From the NCBI RefSeq assembly GCF_022899355.1, contig NZ_JALJCK010000002.1, positions 434,001-498,000 of the forward strand: 64,000 nt of DNA, read 5' to 3'. Numbering within the stretch: the first letter of the stretch is position 1; every line of letters begins with the position of its first letter. The position numbers and the translations under genes were made by a program. Origin of the DNA: Shinella yambaruensis. Its GTDB lineage: Bacteria; Pseudomonadota; Alphaproteobacteria; Rhizobiales; Rhizobiaceae. Positions 32,743 through 41,500 of this stretch are shown here, piece by piece. The notes beneath the pieces are model-generated. The model saw only the letters and a program-made list of their open reading frames with translations. It did not search any database and was not told the origin of the DNA.

Positions 32743-32917
32743 AGGCCCACGGGCTCGTAACGACCGGGAAGAACGTCCAGACAGGAACCCACATCATCAT
32801 CGGCTGCATGCCGGTCGGCTGTATTGCGGCCTGCGCTGGAAGAGACGGCGCGGAGGCCTTGCGGCGTGCGTCGCGATAGGCCTGGAAATCAACGATTTTC
32901 GCACTTTCGGCTGCCAT
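32732..32917 (-). CDS. Small conserved-looking protein overlapping the SutR-like gene
   Basis: A 61-residue protein with a polar N-terminus (KIVDFQAYRDARRKA), then a Pro/Gln linker, then MQPMMMWVPVWTFFPVV at the C-terminus. ATG 32917 has GGGGGA six bases upstream and the stop overlaps the regulator start by 11 bases, so translation is probably coupled. Not recognised as a known family. The aromatic/Met C-terminus might interact with a membrane or with the Met-rich protein; this is only a suggestion. Confidence 0.6.
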   Translation of the reverse strand: MAAESAKIVDFQAYRDARRKASAPSLPAQAAIQPTGMQPMMMWVPVWTFFPVVTSPWAYAR

Positions 32918-33251
32918 GAATGTCCCCCGGCGTGATTGTCTATAAGAATTATGTGTTTCTCGCCGGCATGAAAGGCAGGCCCACTCAAAAGGGGTGGCGT
33001 GGCAGGAAAAGTTTTTCCTTTGCCGGGCTCGGCGCGAAACGGGAGGCGAGGCGCCAGGGTGGTTCTGCGATGCCGGGCCGGCCAAGCGGCCGGGCATTTT
33101 TCTGCCATGGCTGCGGCGCCGATGCCCGGCGAAAGGGGGCGGCATAGGAGAAAAAACTACGAGGCCCGGGAAAGGTTGGAATGGGTGCCCTCGAAATCAA
33201 TTATATTCTATAGATTATATAATCTACATGATCTTGACCCAGGGGAACGCC
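32918..33251. other. Divergent control region upstream of ssuA
   Basis: It separates the small protein/SutR-like pair from ssuA. A GC-rich hairpin with T-run (about 33071-33102, GGCCG...CGGCC then ATTTTT) may be a terminator or leader element. The sulfur box lies at 33205-33226. Open frames here show no family features, so no gene is called. Confidence 0.5.
33205..33226. promoter_or_regulatory. Sulfur box with 16-base perfect palindrome at ssuA
   Basis: ATTCTATAGATT begins at 33205 and is fused to TAGATTATATAATCTA (33211-33226), a perfect palindrome 25 bases before the ssuA start. TATAGATTATAT is shared exactly with 50819-50830. Confidence 0.65.
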
Positions 33252-34205
33252 ATGAAGATTTCACGCCGCTTTTTCTCGACGGCTCTTGCTGCCCTGCTCG
33301 CCCTGCCGCTTCTCGGCGGTGGGCCGGCATACGCTTCCGACAAGACGGTCCGCATCGGCTACCAGAAATACGGTACGCTCGTTCTGCTCAAGGGCAAGGG
33401 CCTCCTCGAGGAAAAGCTGGAGAAGATCGGCTATACGGTGACCTGGACGGAGTTCCCCGCCGGCCCGCAGCTGCTGGAGGCGCTCAATGTCGGCGCCGTC
33501 GATTTCGGCACGACCGGCGAAACGCCGCCGATCTTCGCACAGGCCGCCGGCGCGCCGCTCATCTACATCGCCCACGAACCGCCGGCCGCGCGCGGCGAGG
33601 CGATCCTCGTGCCCAAGGACAGCCCCATCAAGACGGTGGCGGACCTCAAGGGCAAGACGGTCACGCTCAACAAGGGATCGAATGTGCACTACCTGCTCGT
33701 CAAGGCGCTGGAGGAGGCGGGCCTGAAATATAGCGACATCAAGACCTCCTTCCTGCCGCCGGCCGATGCCCGCGCCGCCTTCGAGCAGGGTGCGGTCGAT
33801 GCCTGGGTGATCTGGGATCCCTTCCAGGCGGCCGCGGAAGTGGCGATCGAGGCACGCGAGCTGCGCAACGGCGAAGGCATCGTGCCGAACCACCAGTTCT
33901 ATCTCGGTGCGAAGAGCTTCGTGGAGAACAATCCCGAGGCGGTCGACGTGGTCATCGAGGCCGTTGCCGAGATCGACGAATGGGCGAAGGCCAATACCGC
34001 GGCGGCCGCGGCGGAGCTCGCGCCCTCCGTCGGCATTCCGCAGGATGTGCTCGCCATCGCGCTCGAGCGCCAGTCCTATGGCGTCAAGGCGATCGACGAG
34101 AGCGTCGTCAGGCAGCAGCAGTCGATCGCCGACACCTTCTTCGACCTCGGGCTGATCCCCGAGAAGATCTCGATCGCGGATGTCGTGCGCAAGGGTGGTG
34201 CCTGA
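33252..34205 (+). CDS. ssuA: Aliphatic sulfonate ABC transporter substrate-binding protein
   Basis: A 317-residue SsuA/TauA-type periplasmic receptor with a Sec signal peptide (1-29, ALAALLALPLLGGGPAYA) and family blocks RIGYQKYGTLVLLKGKG, FPAGPQLLEALNVGAVDFGTTGE as spaced motifs, and PPADARAAFEQGAVDAWVIWDP. ATG 33252 follows AGGGGA by six bases; the frame is open further upstream without signal-peptide logic. First gene of ssuACB, preceded by the best palindromic sulfur box. Confidence 0.95.
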   Translation: MKISRRFFSTALAALLALPLLGGGPAYASDKTVRIGYQKYGTLVLLKGKGLLEEKLEKIGYTVTWTEFPAGPQLLEALNVGAVDFGTTGETPPIFAQAAGAPLIYIAHEPPAARGEAILVPKDSPIKTVADLKGKTVTLNKGSNVHYLLVKALEEAGLKYSDIKTSFLPPADARAAFEQGAVDAWVIWDPFQAAAEVAIEARELRNGEGIVPNHQFYLGAKSFVENNPEAVDVVIEAVAEIDEWAKANTAAAAAELAPSVGIPQDVLAIALERQSYGVKAIDESVVRQQQSIADTFFDLGLIPEKISIADVVRKGGA

Positions 34206-35041
34206 TGGCGGAGACGTCGGTGGCCGGTTATGCTGCCGGCGAAACCCGCAAGCTCAACCTCAAGGGCCTGGGGAGCGCGCTGGCGCCCTGGGCCCTTCCC
34301 ATCGTTCTCCTCATCGTCTGGGAGATCGCGGCGCGGACGGGCCTTGTGACCGCCCGCCTTATGCCGGCGCCCACGACCGTCGCCGCCGCCTTCTGGCGGT
34401 CGCTGCTGGACGGTTCGCTTCTCGTCCACACGCTCGCCTCCACGCAGCGCGCGCTGATCGGCCTTGCCATCGGCGGCGGGCTCGGCTTCGTCGCGGGTGT
34501 CGTCAACGGATTGTGGAAGCCGGCCGAGACGGCATTCGACAGCACGCTGCAGATGGTGCGCAACATCCCGCATCTGGCGCTCATCCCCCTCGTCATCCTC
34601 TGGTTCGGCATCGACGAGACGGCGAAGATCTTCCTCGTCTCGATCGGCGTCTTCTTCCCGATCTACATCAACACCTTCTACGGCGTGCGTACCATCGATC
34701 CGCAGCTCGTCGAGATGGCCTCCGTCTACGGGCTCGACCGCAAGGCGCTGATCACGCGCATCATCCTGCCCGGCGCATTGCCCTCCATTCTCGTCGGCCT
34801 GCGCTATGCCCTCGGCTTCATGTGGCTGACGCTCATCGTCGCCGAGACGATCTCCGCCACCAGCGGCATCGGCTACATGACGATGAACGCGCGGGAATTC
34901 CTGCAGACGGACATCGTCCTGCTCGGCATCATCGTCTACGCCCTTCTCGGCAAGCTTGCGGATGTGGCGACCCGCGCGATCGAAAAGCGCGTGCTGGTCT
35001 GGCACCCCGCCTATCAGGCACGGCAGGGAGGAGAGCGATGA
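34205..35041 (+). CDS. ssuC: Sulfonate ABC transporter permease
   Basis: A 278-residue permease with about six helices and the EAA loop typical of SsuC/TauC (LVEMASVYGLDRKALITRIILPGA). Start ATG 34205 overlaps the ssuA stop as TGATG and its end overlaps ssuB by four bases. The permease of the SsuABC importer. Confidence 0.95.
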   Translation: MAETSVAGYAAGETRKLNLKGLGSALAPWALPIVLLIVWEIAARTGLVTARLMPAPTTVAAAFWRSLLDGSLLVHTLASTQRALIGLAIGGGLGFVAGVVNGLWKPAETAFDSTLQMVRNIPHLALIPLVILWFGIDETAKIFLVSIGVFFPIYINTFYGVRTIDPQLVEMASVYGLDRKALITRIILPGALPSILVGLRYALGFMWLTLIVAETISATSGIGYMTMNAREFLQTDIVLLGIIVYALLGKLADVATRAIEKRVLVWHPAYQARQGGER

Positions 35042-35781
35042 GCATCGCCGCTTTCCATGTGCCGGATGCCGCGGCGGGCCTGCCGATCTCGCTGTCGCGG
35101 GTGGAGAAGTCCTTCGGCAAGCTGAATGTGCTCGCGAACTTCAACCTAGAGATTCCGGCGGGCCAGTTCCTTGCCGTCGTCGGCCGGTCGGGCGGCGGGA
35201 AGTCGACGCTGATGCGTCTTGTCGCCGGCCTCGACACGCCTGACAGCGGCCGCGTCGGCATCGGCGGGGGCAGGGTCGAGCGCCTGCATCCCTCCGTCCG
35301 CCTTCTCTTCCAGGAGGCGCGCCTGGTGCCGTGGCAGCGCGTCGTCGAGAATGTCGGCATCGCCCGCGGTGCGAACTGGCAGGAGAAGGCGAGGCGCACG
35401 CTTGTCGATGTCGGGCTCGAAGGCCGCGAGAACGACTGGCCGAGCGTGCTTTCCGGCGGCCAGCGGCAGCGCGTGGCGCTCGCCCGGGCGCTGGTCAGCG
35501 AGCCGCAGATCCTGCTGCTCGACGAGCCCTTCGGCGCGCTGGACGCGCTGACGCGCATCGAGATGCACCGCCTGCTGGAGCGGATCTGGACGGATCGCCG
35601 CTTCACCAGTGTGCTGATCACCCATGACGTCGCGGAAGCCGTGGCACTGGCCGATCGCGTAGTCGTGCTGCGCGATGGCGCCATCGCCCTCGATATCGAC
35701 ATCGATCTCGACCGTCCCCGGCAGGAACTTGCCGACCCGCGGGCCGTCGATCTGCAAAGGCAGATCCTGGACGCCGTGTAG
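35038..35781 (+). CDS. ssuB: Sulfonate ABC transporter ATPase
   Basis: A 247-residue ATPase: Walker A GRSGGGKSTLMR, Q-loop LFQEARLVPWQ, signature LSGGQRQRVALARAL, Walker B ILLLDEPFGALDAL and switch His in THDVAEA. The PWQ Q-loop and length are typical of SsuB. The open frame upstream to 34180 is a shadow of ssuC. A short GC hairpin follows the stop. Confidence 0.95.
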   Translation: MSIAAFHVPDAAAGLPISLSRVEKSFGKLNVLANFNLEIPAGQFLAVVGRSGGGKSTLMRLVAGLDTPDSGRVGIGGGRVERLHPSVRLLFQEARLVPWQRVVENVGIARGANWQEKARRTLVDVGLEGRENDWPSVLSGGQRQRVALARALVSEPQILLLDEPFGALDALTRIEMHRLLERIWTDRRFTSVLITHDVAEAVALADRVVVLRDGAIALDIDIDLDRPRQELADPRAVDLQRQILDAV

Positions 35782-35829
35782 AACCATCCGGCCGCGGCGC
35801 CGGCCGGAAGTCATCCTTATGAGGCCCCC

Positions 35830-36870
35830 ATGACCATCCACGCCAAACCCGTCCACCTGCCGACCATCGACTTTTCCCGCTTCTACGGCAGCCCCGAAGA
35901 GCGCACGGGTTTCATCCGGGAAATGACGCGCATCCTGCACGATCACGGCTTTTTCTATCTCACCGGCCATGGCGTGCCGCAGAGCCTGATCGATGACGTG
36001 CTGGCCGCATCAAAGCGGTTCTTCGCCCTGCCGGAGGCGGACAAGCTGTCGATCGAGATGGTGAAGTCGCCGCATTTCCGCGGCTACAACCGGGCCGGCT
36101 ACGAGCGCACCCGCGGCGAGCAGGACTGGCGCGAGCAGCTCGACATCAACACGGAAGGCAAGCCGGTCGAGGATGGGCCGGGCACGCCCTGGAACCGCCT
36201 CTACGGCCCCAACCAGTGGCCTGAAGCCCTGCCGGAGCTGAGGCCGCTGCTGCTGCGCTACCAAGCCGAGGTCACCCGCATCGGCATCGATGTGCTGAAA
36301 GCCATCGCACTTTCGCTCGGCCAGCCGGAAAACGCCTTTGCCGAAATCTACGAGCCGTCGCCCTCGCAGCTTCTGAAGATCATCCGCTATCCCGGCCGCG
36401 AGGCCGCCGGCAGCGACCAGGGCGTCGGCGCGCACAAGGACGGCGGCTTCGTCACGGTGCTGCTGCAGGATACGACGCCGGGTCTGCGTATCCGCACGGA
36501 GGAGGGCGTCTGGATCGAGGCGCCGCCGGTGCCGGGCACCTTCGTCATCAACAGCGGCGAGCTCCTGGAGCTTGCGACCAACGGTTTCGTGCGCGCCGAC
36601 GTGCACGATGTCGTCACGCCGCCCGCCGGCACGGAGCGCTTCTCCGTCGCCTTCTTCCTCGGCGCGCGCTACGACGCGACCATCCCCGTCATTCCCCTCG
36701 CGGAGGCGTTGAAGCGCGGCGAGCGCGGCGTGACGGTCGATCCGCTCAACCCGATATTCCGCGAGGTCGGCATCAACCACCTGAAAAGCCGCCTCAGGTC
36801 CCATCCGGATGTCGCGGCAAAGCACCATCCGGACCTGCTGCATCTGTTGGAGAAGCCGGCAAAGGCGTGA
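35830..36870 (+). CDS. 2-oxoglutarate/Fe(II) oxygenase, isopenicillin N synthase-like
   Basis: A 346-residue non-haem iron oxygenase with the N-terminal DIOX_N domain (DHGFFYLTGHGVP) and the Fe(II)/2OG domain carrying HxD...H (GAHKDGGF and ADVHDVV) and the Arg-x-Ser anchor (RFSVAFF). It lies between ssuB and cysE and is transcribed with them. Related oxygenases hydroxylate small molecules, and in sulfur islands 2OG enzymes can release sulfite from sulfonates, but those (TauD) belong to a different subgroup. Substrate unknown; a role in processing an imported sulfur compound is likely by context. Confidence 0.88.
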   Translation: MTIHAKPVHLPTIDFSRFYGSPEERTGFIREMTRILHDHGFFYLTGHGVPQSLIDDVLAASKRFFALPEADKLSIEMVKSPHFRGYNRAGYERTRGEQDWREQLDINTEGKPVEDGPGTPWNRLYGPNQWPEALPELRPLLLRYQAEVTRIGIDVLKAIALSLGQPENAFAEIYEPSPSQLLKIIRYPGREAAGSDQGVGAHKDGGFVTVLLQDTTPGLRIRTEEGVWIEAPPVPGTFVINSGELLELATNGFVRADVHDVVTPPAGTERFSVAFFLGARYDATIPVIPLAEALKRGERGVTVDPLNPIFREVGINHLKSRLRSHPDVAAKHHPDLLHLLEKPAKA

Positions 36871-36905
36871 AGTCCTTTCCCGTCCCAGTCCGAGGAGATC
36901 GGGCC

Positions 36906-37754
36906 ATGCCCGGACACGAGAGCAACGTCGTTTTCCTTCCCGTCGAGGACGCGGCCCGCGGCGTGGTCGCCACGCTTTGGCAAACCCTGCGGGAGGAAGC
37001 AGCCGCGGCAGCCCAGCGCGACCAGGCGCTGGCGCGGGCGATGAACTCGGCCGTGCTGATGCATGCGAGTTTCGGCCATGCGCTCTCGCACCGGCTGGCG
37101 ATCAAGCTGGCCGATCACGACGTCGACCGCGACGAGCTGCTCGCGCTCATTTACGGCGCCTATACCGACAGGCCGGGCCTGCTCGGGGCGGCGGCAGCGG
37201 ACCTCCAGGCGGTGAAGGACCGCGACCCCTCGAACAGCGAGGCACTGACGCCCTTCCTCTATTTCAAGGGCTTTTCCGCATTGCAGGCCTACCGTGTCGG
37301 CCATTGGCTCTGGGCGACGGGCCGGCGGCACCTTGCCCGCCACATCCAGAGCCGGATTTCGGAGACCTTCGCGATCGACATCCACCCGGCCGCGGTGATG
37401 GGACGCGGCATCATGCTGGATCACGGCAGCGGCCTCGTCATCGGCGAGACGGCGGTGGTGGAGGATGACGTCTCCATCCTGCAGAACGTGACGCTCGGCG
37501 GGACCGGCAAGGAAACGGGCGACCGGCATCCGAAGGTGCGCCGCGGCGTGCTGATCGGCGCGGGCGCGAAGATCCTCGGGAACATCGAGGTGGGTATCGG
37601 CGCGAAGATCGGGGCCGGCAGCGTCGTCGTCGGGCCGGTCGCGCCCTACACGTCTGTCGTCGGCGTTCCGGCGCGACCGGTGGGCAGGCCCCATACGGTC
37701 CTGCCGGGCGTGACCATGGACCAGAGCCTCAGCGAGCCGGAATACATGATCTGA
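36906..37754 (+). CDS. cysE: Serine O-acetyltransferase
   Basis: A 282-residue CysE: N-terminal helical domain, then the left-handed beta-helix of hexapeptide repeats (IDIHPAAVMGRGIMLDHGSGLVIGETAVV, given as the blocks IHPAA, LDHGSG and GNIEVG) with the active-site Asp-His. It makes O-acetylserine for cysteine synthesis, the acceptor of sulfide from released sulfite. The C-terminus ends in Ile (EPEYMI), as needed to dock into cysteine synthase. ATG 36906 has GAGGAGA upstream and is preferred over ATG 36867. Confidence 0.93.
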   Translation: MPGHESNVVFLPVEDAARGVVATLWQTLREEAAAAAQRDQALARAMNSAVLMHASFGHALSHRLAIKLADHDVDRDELLALIYGAYTDRPGLLGAAAADLQAVKDRDPSNSEALTPFLYFKGFSALQAYRVGHWLWATGRRHLARHIQSRISETFAIDIHPAAVMGRGIMLDHGSGLVIGETAVVEDDVSILQNVTLGGTGKETGDRHPKVRRGVLIGAGAKILGNIEVGIGAKIGAGSVVVGPVAPYTSVVGVPARPVGRPHTVLPGVTMDQSLSEPEYMI

Positions 37755-37772
37755 GAAGGCTCGTGTTTGCCG

Positions 37773-37794
37773 CCGGGTGGCGGATGCCACCCGG
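37773..37794. terminator. Hairpin between convergent cysE and ssuD
   Basis: CCGGGTGG and CCACCCGG with a six-base loop lie in the short gap between the two convergent genes. A likely bidirectional stop, although without a strong T-run. Confidence 0.6.
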
Positions 37795-37810
37795 GGAGGC
37801 TGGATTGCGG

Positions 37811-38980
37811 CTAGGATGCCGACGTCAGCTTGACGTTGCCGCCGTGGCCGCCGCCGCCGAAGACCTGATGGCCGCCGAAGGACGAGCGCAGCTGGCCCCG
37901 GGGGCCGGGCAGGCCGAGTTCGGGGAAGAGGAGCTCGGAGACGCGATAGGCCTCCTCGACATGCGGATAGCCCGAGGCGATGACCGTGTCGATGCCGAGC
38001 GCCTGGTATTCGCGAAGCCGGGCGGCGACGGTTTTCGGCGAGCCGACGAGGGCGGTGCCGGCGCCCGAGCGCACGAGGCCGATGCCGGCCCACAGGTTCG
38101 GCGAGACCTCCAGCTTGTCGCGCCGGCCGTTGTGCAGGGCCACCATGCGGGCCTGGCCGACGGAATCGGAATTCTTCGTCAGCACCGCCTGAGCCGAGGC
38201 GATGGCCTCGTCCGAGAGCTTGGAGATCAGCCGGTCGGCGGCCTCCCATGCCTCTTCGTCCGTCTCGCGGACGATGAAATGCAGGCGGATGCCGAAGGTC
38301 GCCTCGCGGCCTTTCGCGGCGGCGGCCTTGCGGGCATGGGCGATCTTCTCGGCGACTTGCGCCGGCGGCTCGCCCCAGGTGAGGTATTTGTCGACGATGC
38401 CGCCGGCGAAATCGATCGCCGCATCGGACGACCCGCCGAAATAGATCGGCGGGCGCGGCTGCTGCACCGGTGGCAGGCCGAGCTTCGCGTCGATTGCCTT
38501 GATATACTTGCCGTCGAGGGTGGAACGGCCGGTCTCGATCAGCTCGTTGAAGACCTGGATGAATTCGGCCGCGTGGTCGTAGCGCTCGTCATGCGGCAGG
38601 AAGATGCCGTCGCCGGCAAGCTCTTGCGCGCTGCCGCCGACCACGATGTTGAGCAGCAGGCGGCCGTTCGACACGCGGTCGAGCGTGGAGGCGAGGCGGG
38701 CGTAGTAGGCGGGCGTCGCCGTGCCGGGGCGGATGGCCACGAGGAATTTCAGCTTCTCGGTCCGGGCGGCGAGATCGGCGGCGAGCACGAAGGATTCCTC
38801 GCACGCCGCGCCGACGGGAATGAGCACGCCGGAATAGCCCAGCCGGTCGGCCGCAACCGCGATCTCCCGGAAATAGCCCGGATCCGGCGGTCGGCTGAGC
38901 TCGTCCGAGCCGAGATAGGAACCGTCGCCGGAACTGGGGATGAACCAGAGGAAATCGAGGGGCTGGTCGGATTTGCTCAT
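37811..38980 (-). CDS. ssuD: FMNH2-dependent alkanesulfonate monooxygenase
   Basis: A 389-residue SsuD of the bacterial luciferase family. It cleaves alkanesulfonates to aldehyde and sulfite using FMNH2 and oxygen. Residues known to matter in E. coli SsuD have counterparts: the Cys in [11 protein letters not shown], Arg and His in [10 protein letters not shown], and the Arg of the mobile loop in [13 protein letters not shown]. It is a single minus-strand gene converging on cysE. Its control region carries the ATTCTATAGTTTGAG box. Confidence 0.96.
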   Translation of the reverse strand: MSKSDQPLDFLWFIPSSGDGSYLGSDELSRPPDPGYFREIAVAADRLGYSGVLIPVGAACEESFVLAADLAARTEKLKFLVAIRPGTATPAYYARLASTLDRVSNGRLLLNIVVGGSAQELAGDGIFLPHDERYDHAAEFIQVFNELIETGRSTLDGKYIKAIDAKLGLPPVQQPRPPIYFGGSSDAAIDFAGGIVDKYLTWGEPPAQVAEKIAHARKAAAAKGREATFGIRLHFIVRETDEEAWEAADRLISKLSDEAIASAQAVLTKNSDSVGQARMVALHNGRRDKLEVSPNLWAGIGLVRSGAGTALVGSPKTVAARLREYQALGIDTVIASGYPHVEEAYRVSELLFPELGLPGPRGQLRSSFGGHQVFGGGGHGGNVKLTSAS

Positions 38981-39026
38981 GCGCTGTCTTCCGGATTGAG
39001 GAACGGGATGCCTCGTAAGATAATAA

Positions 39027-39043
39027 ATTCTATAGTTTGAGTA
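39027..39043. promoter_or_regulatory. Sulfur box at ssuD
   Basis: ATTCTATAGTTTGAGTA, 47 bases from the ssuD start, matches the box at 28744 in 15 of 17 positions and shares ATTCTATAG with the ssuA promoter. Confidence 0.55.
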
Positions 39044-39390
39044 AGAAATTATATTCTCTTGTACCGCCCGCCCGCGAATTAATCCTTGCGCGGCGCCGGC
39101 GCCGCACCGTTGGTGGAGCCGGATCTCGTCCTGCCGCGCGCTACAGCTTTCCGGGGACAGCGCTTGATGGCCGGTTTCGATCTGCGAAGCGTGGGGCTGC
39201 CTGTAACCTGGGAGGCTTGGGTGTTTCTCGAAGGGGCCGGCCGGAGAACCCGCGGACGGTGTGCCCGGGCCAGGCCGCTTGCGGTGACATGCAGTCCCAA
39301 GGAGGCGCCTGTTGCCTTTGCGCGAAGGAACGGCAAATCCGTCGCGCGGGCGAACGGCAAAAGAATATTCCCCGATAGCCTTTCGAAATA

Positions 39391-39409
39391 ATCTATAAAA
39401 TCTATAAAC
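39391..39409. promoter_or_regulatory. Direct repeat of AATCTATAAA
   Basis: AATCTATAAA occurs twice, at 39391-39400 and 39400-39409, a nine-base period, about 50 bases before the binding-protein gene. It shares AATCTAT with the msuE and ssuA boxes. Confidence 0.5.
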
Positions 39410-39459
39410 TAAATATGATTTTGCTACGCTGGCCGCATCACTTCGCGAGGGGACATCCG

Positions 39460-40494
39460 ATGAGCCAGCAATCCGAAACCATGCTTTCCAGGGGCCTGTC
39501 GCGCCGCGGCCTGATCAAGGCAGCCGGCGTCACGGCCATTGCCGCCACCGCAGGCGTCATCGGCGCGCGCTCGACGCGCTATGCCATTGCCGGCAACCTC
39601 ATTCCGATCAAGCTGGAATGGACCGAGGTCGCCGCCTGCCATTCTCCCGTCGGCTTCGGCCTTGCCAAGGGCATCTATGCCAAGCACGGCCTCGATGTGG
39701 AACTGTTCTACCAGGGGGCGAGCGGCCAGACGCTCATCCAGGCGCTCGCCACCCGCAAGGCCGAGGCCGGCCCCGGCCTGCTCTACGACTGGCTGAAGCC
39801 GATCGAACAGGGCTTCGATGTGCGGCTCTTCGCCGGCTCGCACGGCGGCTGCCAGAGCATCCTCGTCAAGCCGGAGAGCGATATCACGACGCTGACGGAC
39901 CTCAAGGGCAAGACGATCGGCACGTTCGACGTCATGTCGCCCTCGCGCGTCGCCTTCTCGGTCGCGCTCGCCAAGGCGGGGCTTAATCCGGAAACCGACG
40001 TCACCTGGAAGGTCTTCCCCTTCGACCTCGTGGCCGAGGGCGTGCTGAAGGGGGAGGCAGATGCCGTCGCGCACATGGACCCCTGGGCCTATTCCTATGA
40101 GAAGCTGCACGGCTTCCGCCGCGTCGCCGACACGCAGACCGGCAGCTTCAAGGACCGCGTCTGCTGCGTGCTCGGCGTCAATGGCGACTACTACGAGGCC
40201 AACAGGGACGCCATCAAGCGCGTCGCCGCCGCCAACCTCGAAATCCACCAGTACACGGCCAAGCACCCGGACGAGGTGGCCAAGTGGTATTTCGACACCT
40301 TGAAGCCGGGCCTCTCGCTGGAGGACCTGACGGAGGTGCTTGCCGCCTTCACCTACCACGACCACTGGTTCGGCAAGGACCTGCTGAAGGAGGTGCGGAT
40401 CGGCTACGAGGACCTGAAGCTGACCGGTGTCATCGACGCTTCCACCGATCCCGAGGAGATCGCAAGCCGCATCACCATCGACATCTTCGCATGA
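39460..40494 (+). CDS. Tat-exported ABC substrate-binding protein, sulfonate/taurine/nitrate type
   Basis: A 344-residue binding protein of the SsuA/TauA/NrtA group with a twin-arginine signal ([20 protein letters not shown]) instead of a Sec signal. Mature blocks include [21 protein letters not shown] and [23 protein letters not shown] 39460 follows AGGGGA. First gene of an importer operon that continues into O-acetylhomoserine sulfhydrylase. Tat export suggests folding before export, which is seen in other rhizobial sulfonate receptors. Ligand unknown. Confidence 0.9.
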   Translation: MSQQSETMLSRGLSRRGLIKAAGVTAIAATAGVIGARSTRYAIAGNLIPIKLEWTEVAACHSPVGFGLAKGIYAKHGLDVELFYQGASGQTLIQALATRKAEAGPGLLYDWLKPIEQGFDVRLFAGSHGGCQSILVKPESDITTLTDLKGKTIGTFDVMSPSRVAFSVALAKAGLNPETDVTWKVFPFDLVAEGVLKGEADAVAHMDPWAYSYEKLHGFRRVADTQTGSFKDRVCCVLGVNGDYYEANRDAIKRVAAANLEIHQYTAKHPDEVAKWYFDTLKPGLSLEDLTEVLAAFTYHDHWFGKDLLKEVRIGYEDLKLTGVIDASTDPEEIASRITIDIFA

Positions 40495-40498
40495 TGCC

Positions 40499-41500
40499 AT
40501 GAGCACGGCGGTCGAGGACACATTCGGCGGGGCAGGGCGGCGCACCTTCGCCCCCTCTCTTCCCGGCATCTGGCGCAACGGGCTGTTTGCGGCCGGCACG
40601 TGGTTTCTCGCCGCGGCGCTGACCTATGCTCTGCCCGATGTCATCACCTGGGGTGCGACGCAGCTCTTCGCCGTCCTCGCGCTGGCCGGGGCGGGGATTT
40701 TCCTTGCGCTGTCGGTCACGGTCCACCGGCTCGGCGGCCTTGGCCGCACGCTCGTCCATTACGGGCCCTGGTTCATCGTGCTCGGCCTTTGGCTTGCGGT
40801 CTGGGAAGTGCTGACCGCCAAGCTCGGCTGGCTGCCGAAGCCGTTCTTCTCGCCGCCGCAGGGCCTGCTGCATGTCTATGTCACGGACTGGGACCGCCTG
40901 CTGATCTGCGTCGCCTATACCGGCCGGCTCTGGGGGCTCGGCTTCTTTTCCGGCGTCCTCGTCGGCTTTGCCGGCGGCGTCGCGCTCGGCTGGTCGAAGC
41001 GTTTCGCCTATTGGGGCATGCCGCTTCTCAAGCTGATCGGACCTGTGCCGGCAAGCGCCTGGATTCCCTGCACCTTCTTCATCTTCCCATCCACCTTCCA
41101 CGCCTCGATCTTCCTCGTGGCGCTCGCTTCGGGCATCCCGGTCGCGATCCTCACGGCGGCGGGCGTCAGCCAGGTCAACCGGTCCTTCTACGACGTCGCC
41201 CGCACGCTCGGCGCGGACAACCGCTTCCTCATCTTCAAGGTCGCGATCCCCGCTTCGCTGCCGAACGTCTTCGTCGGCCTCTTCATGGGGCTCTACTATT
41301 CCTTCGCCGTGCTGGTTGTCGCCGAAATGCTCGGCGCCAAGTTCGGCCTCGGCTGGTATCTCCAGTTCAACACGGCCTATTCGGCCTATGCCAATGTCTA
41401 TGCCGCCCTCATCGTCATGGCGCTGATCTGCGCCGGGCTCGTGCGCCTCCTGTTCGTCGTGCGCGACCGCCTGCTCGGCTGGCAGAAGGGGATTCTATGA
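40499..41500 (+). CDS. ABC transporter permease (SsuC/TauC type)
   Basis: A 333-residue permease with an N-terminal extension containing two extra predicted helices before the standard core, and an EAA-like loop (FYDVARTLGADNRFLIFKVAIPA). Starts four bases after the binding-protein stop and ends with an ATGA overlap with the ATPase. The extra N-terminal helices are unusual for SsuC-type proteins. Confidence 0.9.
   Translation: MSTAVEDTFGGAGRRTFAPSLPGIWRNGLFAAGTWFLAAALTYALPDVITWGATQLFAVLALAGAGIFLALSVTVHRLGGLGRTLVHYGPWFIVLGLWLAVWEVLTAKLGWLPKPFFSPPQGLLHVYVTDWDRLLICVAYTGRLWGLGFFSGVLVGFAGGVALGWSKRFAYWGMPLLKLIGPVPASAWIPCTFFIFPSTFHASIFLVALASGIPVAILTAAGVSQVNRSFYDVARTLGADNRFLIFKVAIPASLPNVFVGLFMGLYYSFAVLVVAEMLGAKFGLGWYLQFNTAYSAYANVYAALIVMALICAGLVRLLFVVRDRLLGWQKGIL

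Larger units (their letters stand above)
38981..39459. other. Divergent control region between ssuD and the second sulfonate/taurine-type importer
   Basis: It contains sulfur boxes at both ends, one next to ssuD (39027) and a direct repeat next to the binding-protein gene (39391). The GC-rich middle (about 39065-39375) has open frames on both strands but no protein features, ribosome site or codon bias that convince me, so no gene is called. Confidence 0.5.

Noticed and set aside
39086-39391. Possible 101-residue frame between ssuD and the second importer
   Set aside because: No ATG with ribosome site, no recognisable features, and overlap with promoter boxes.
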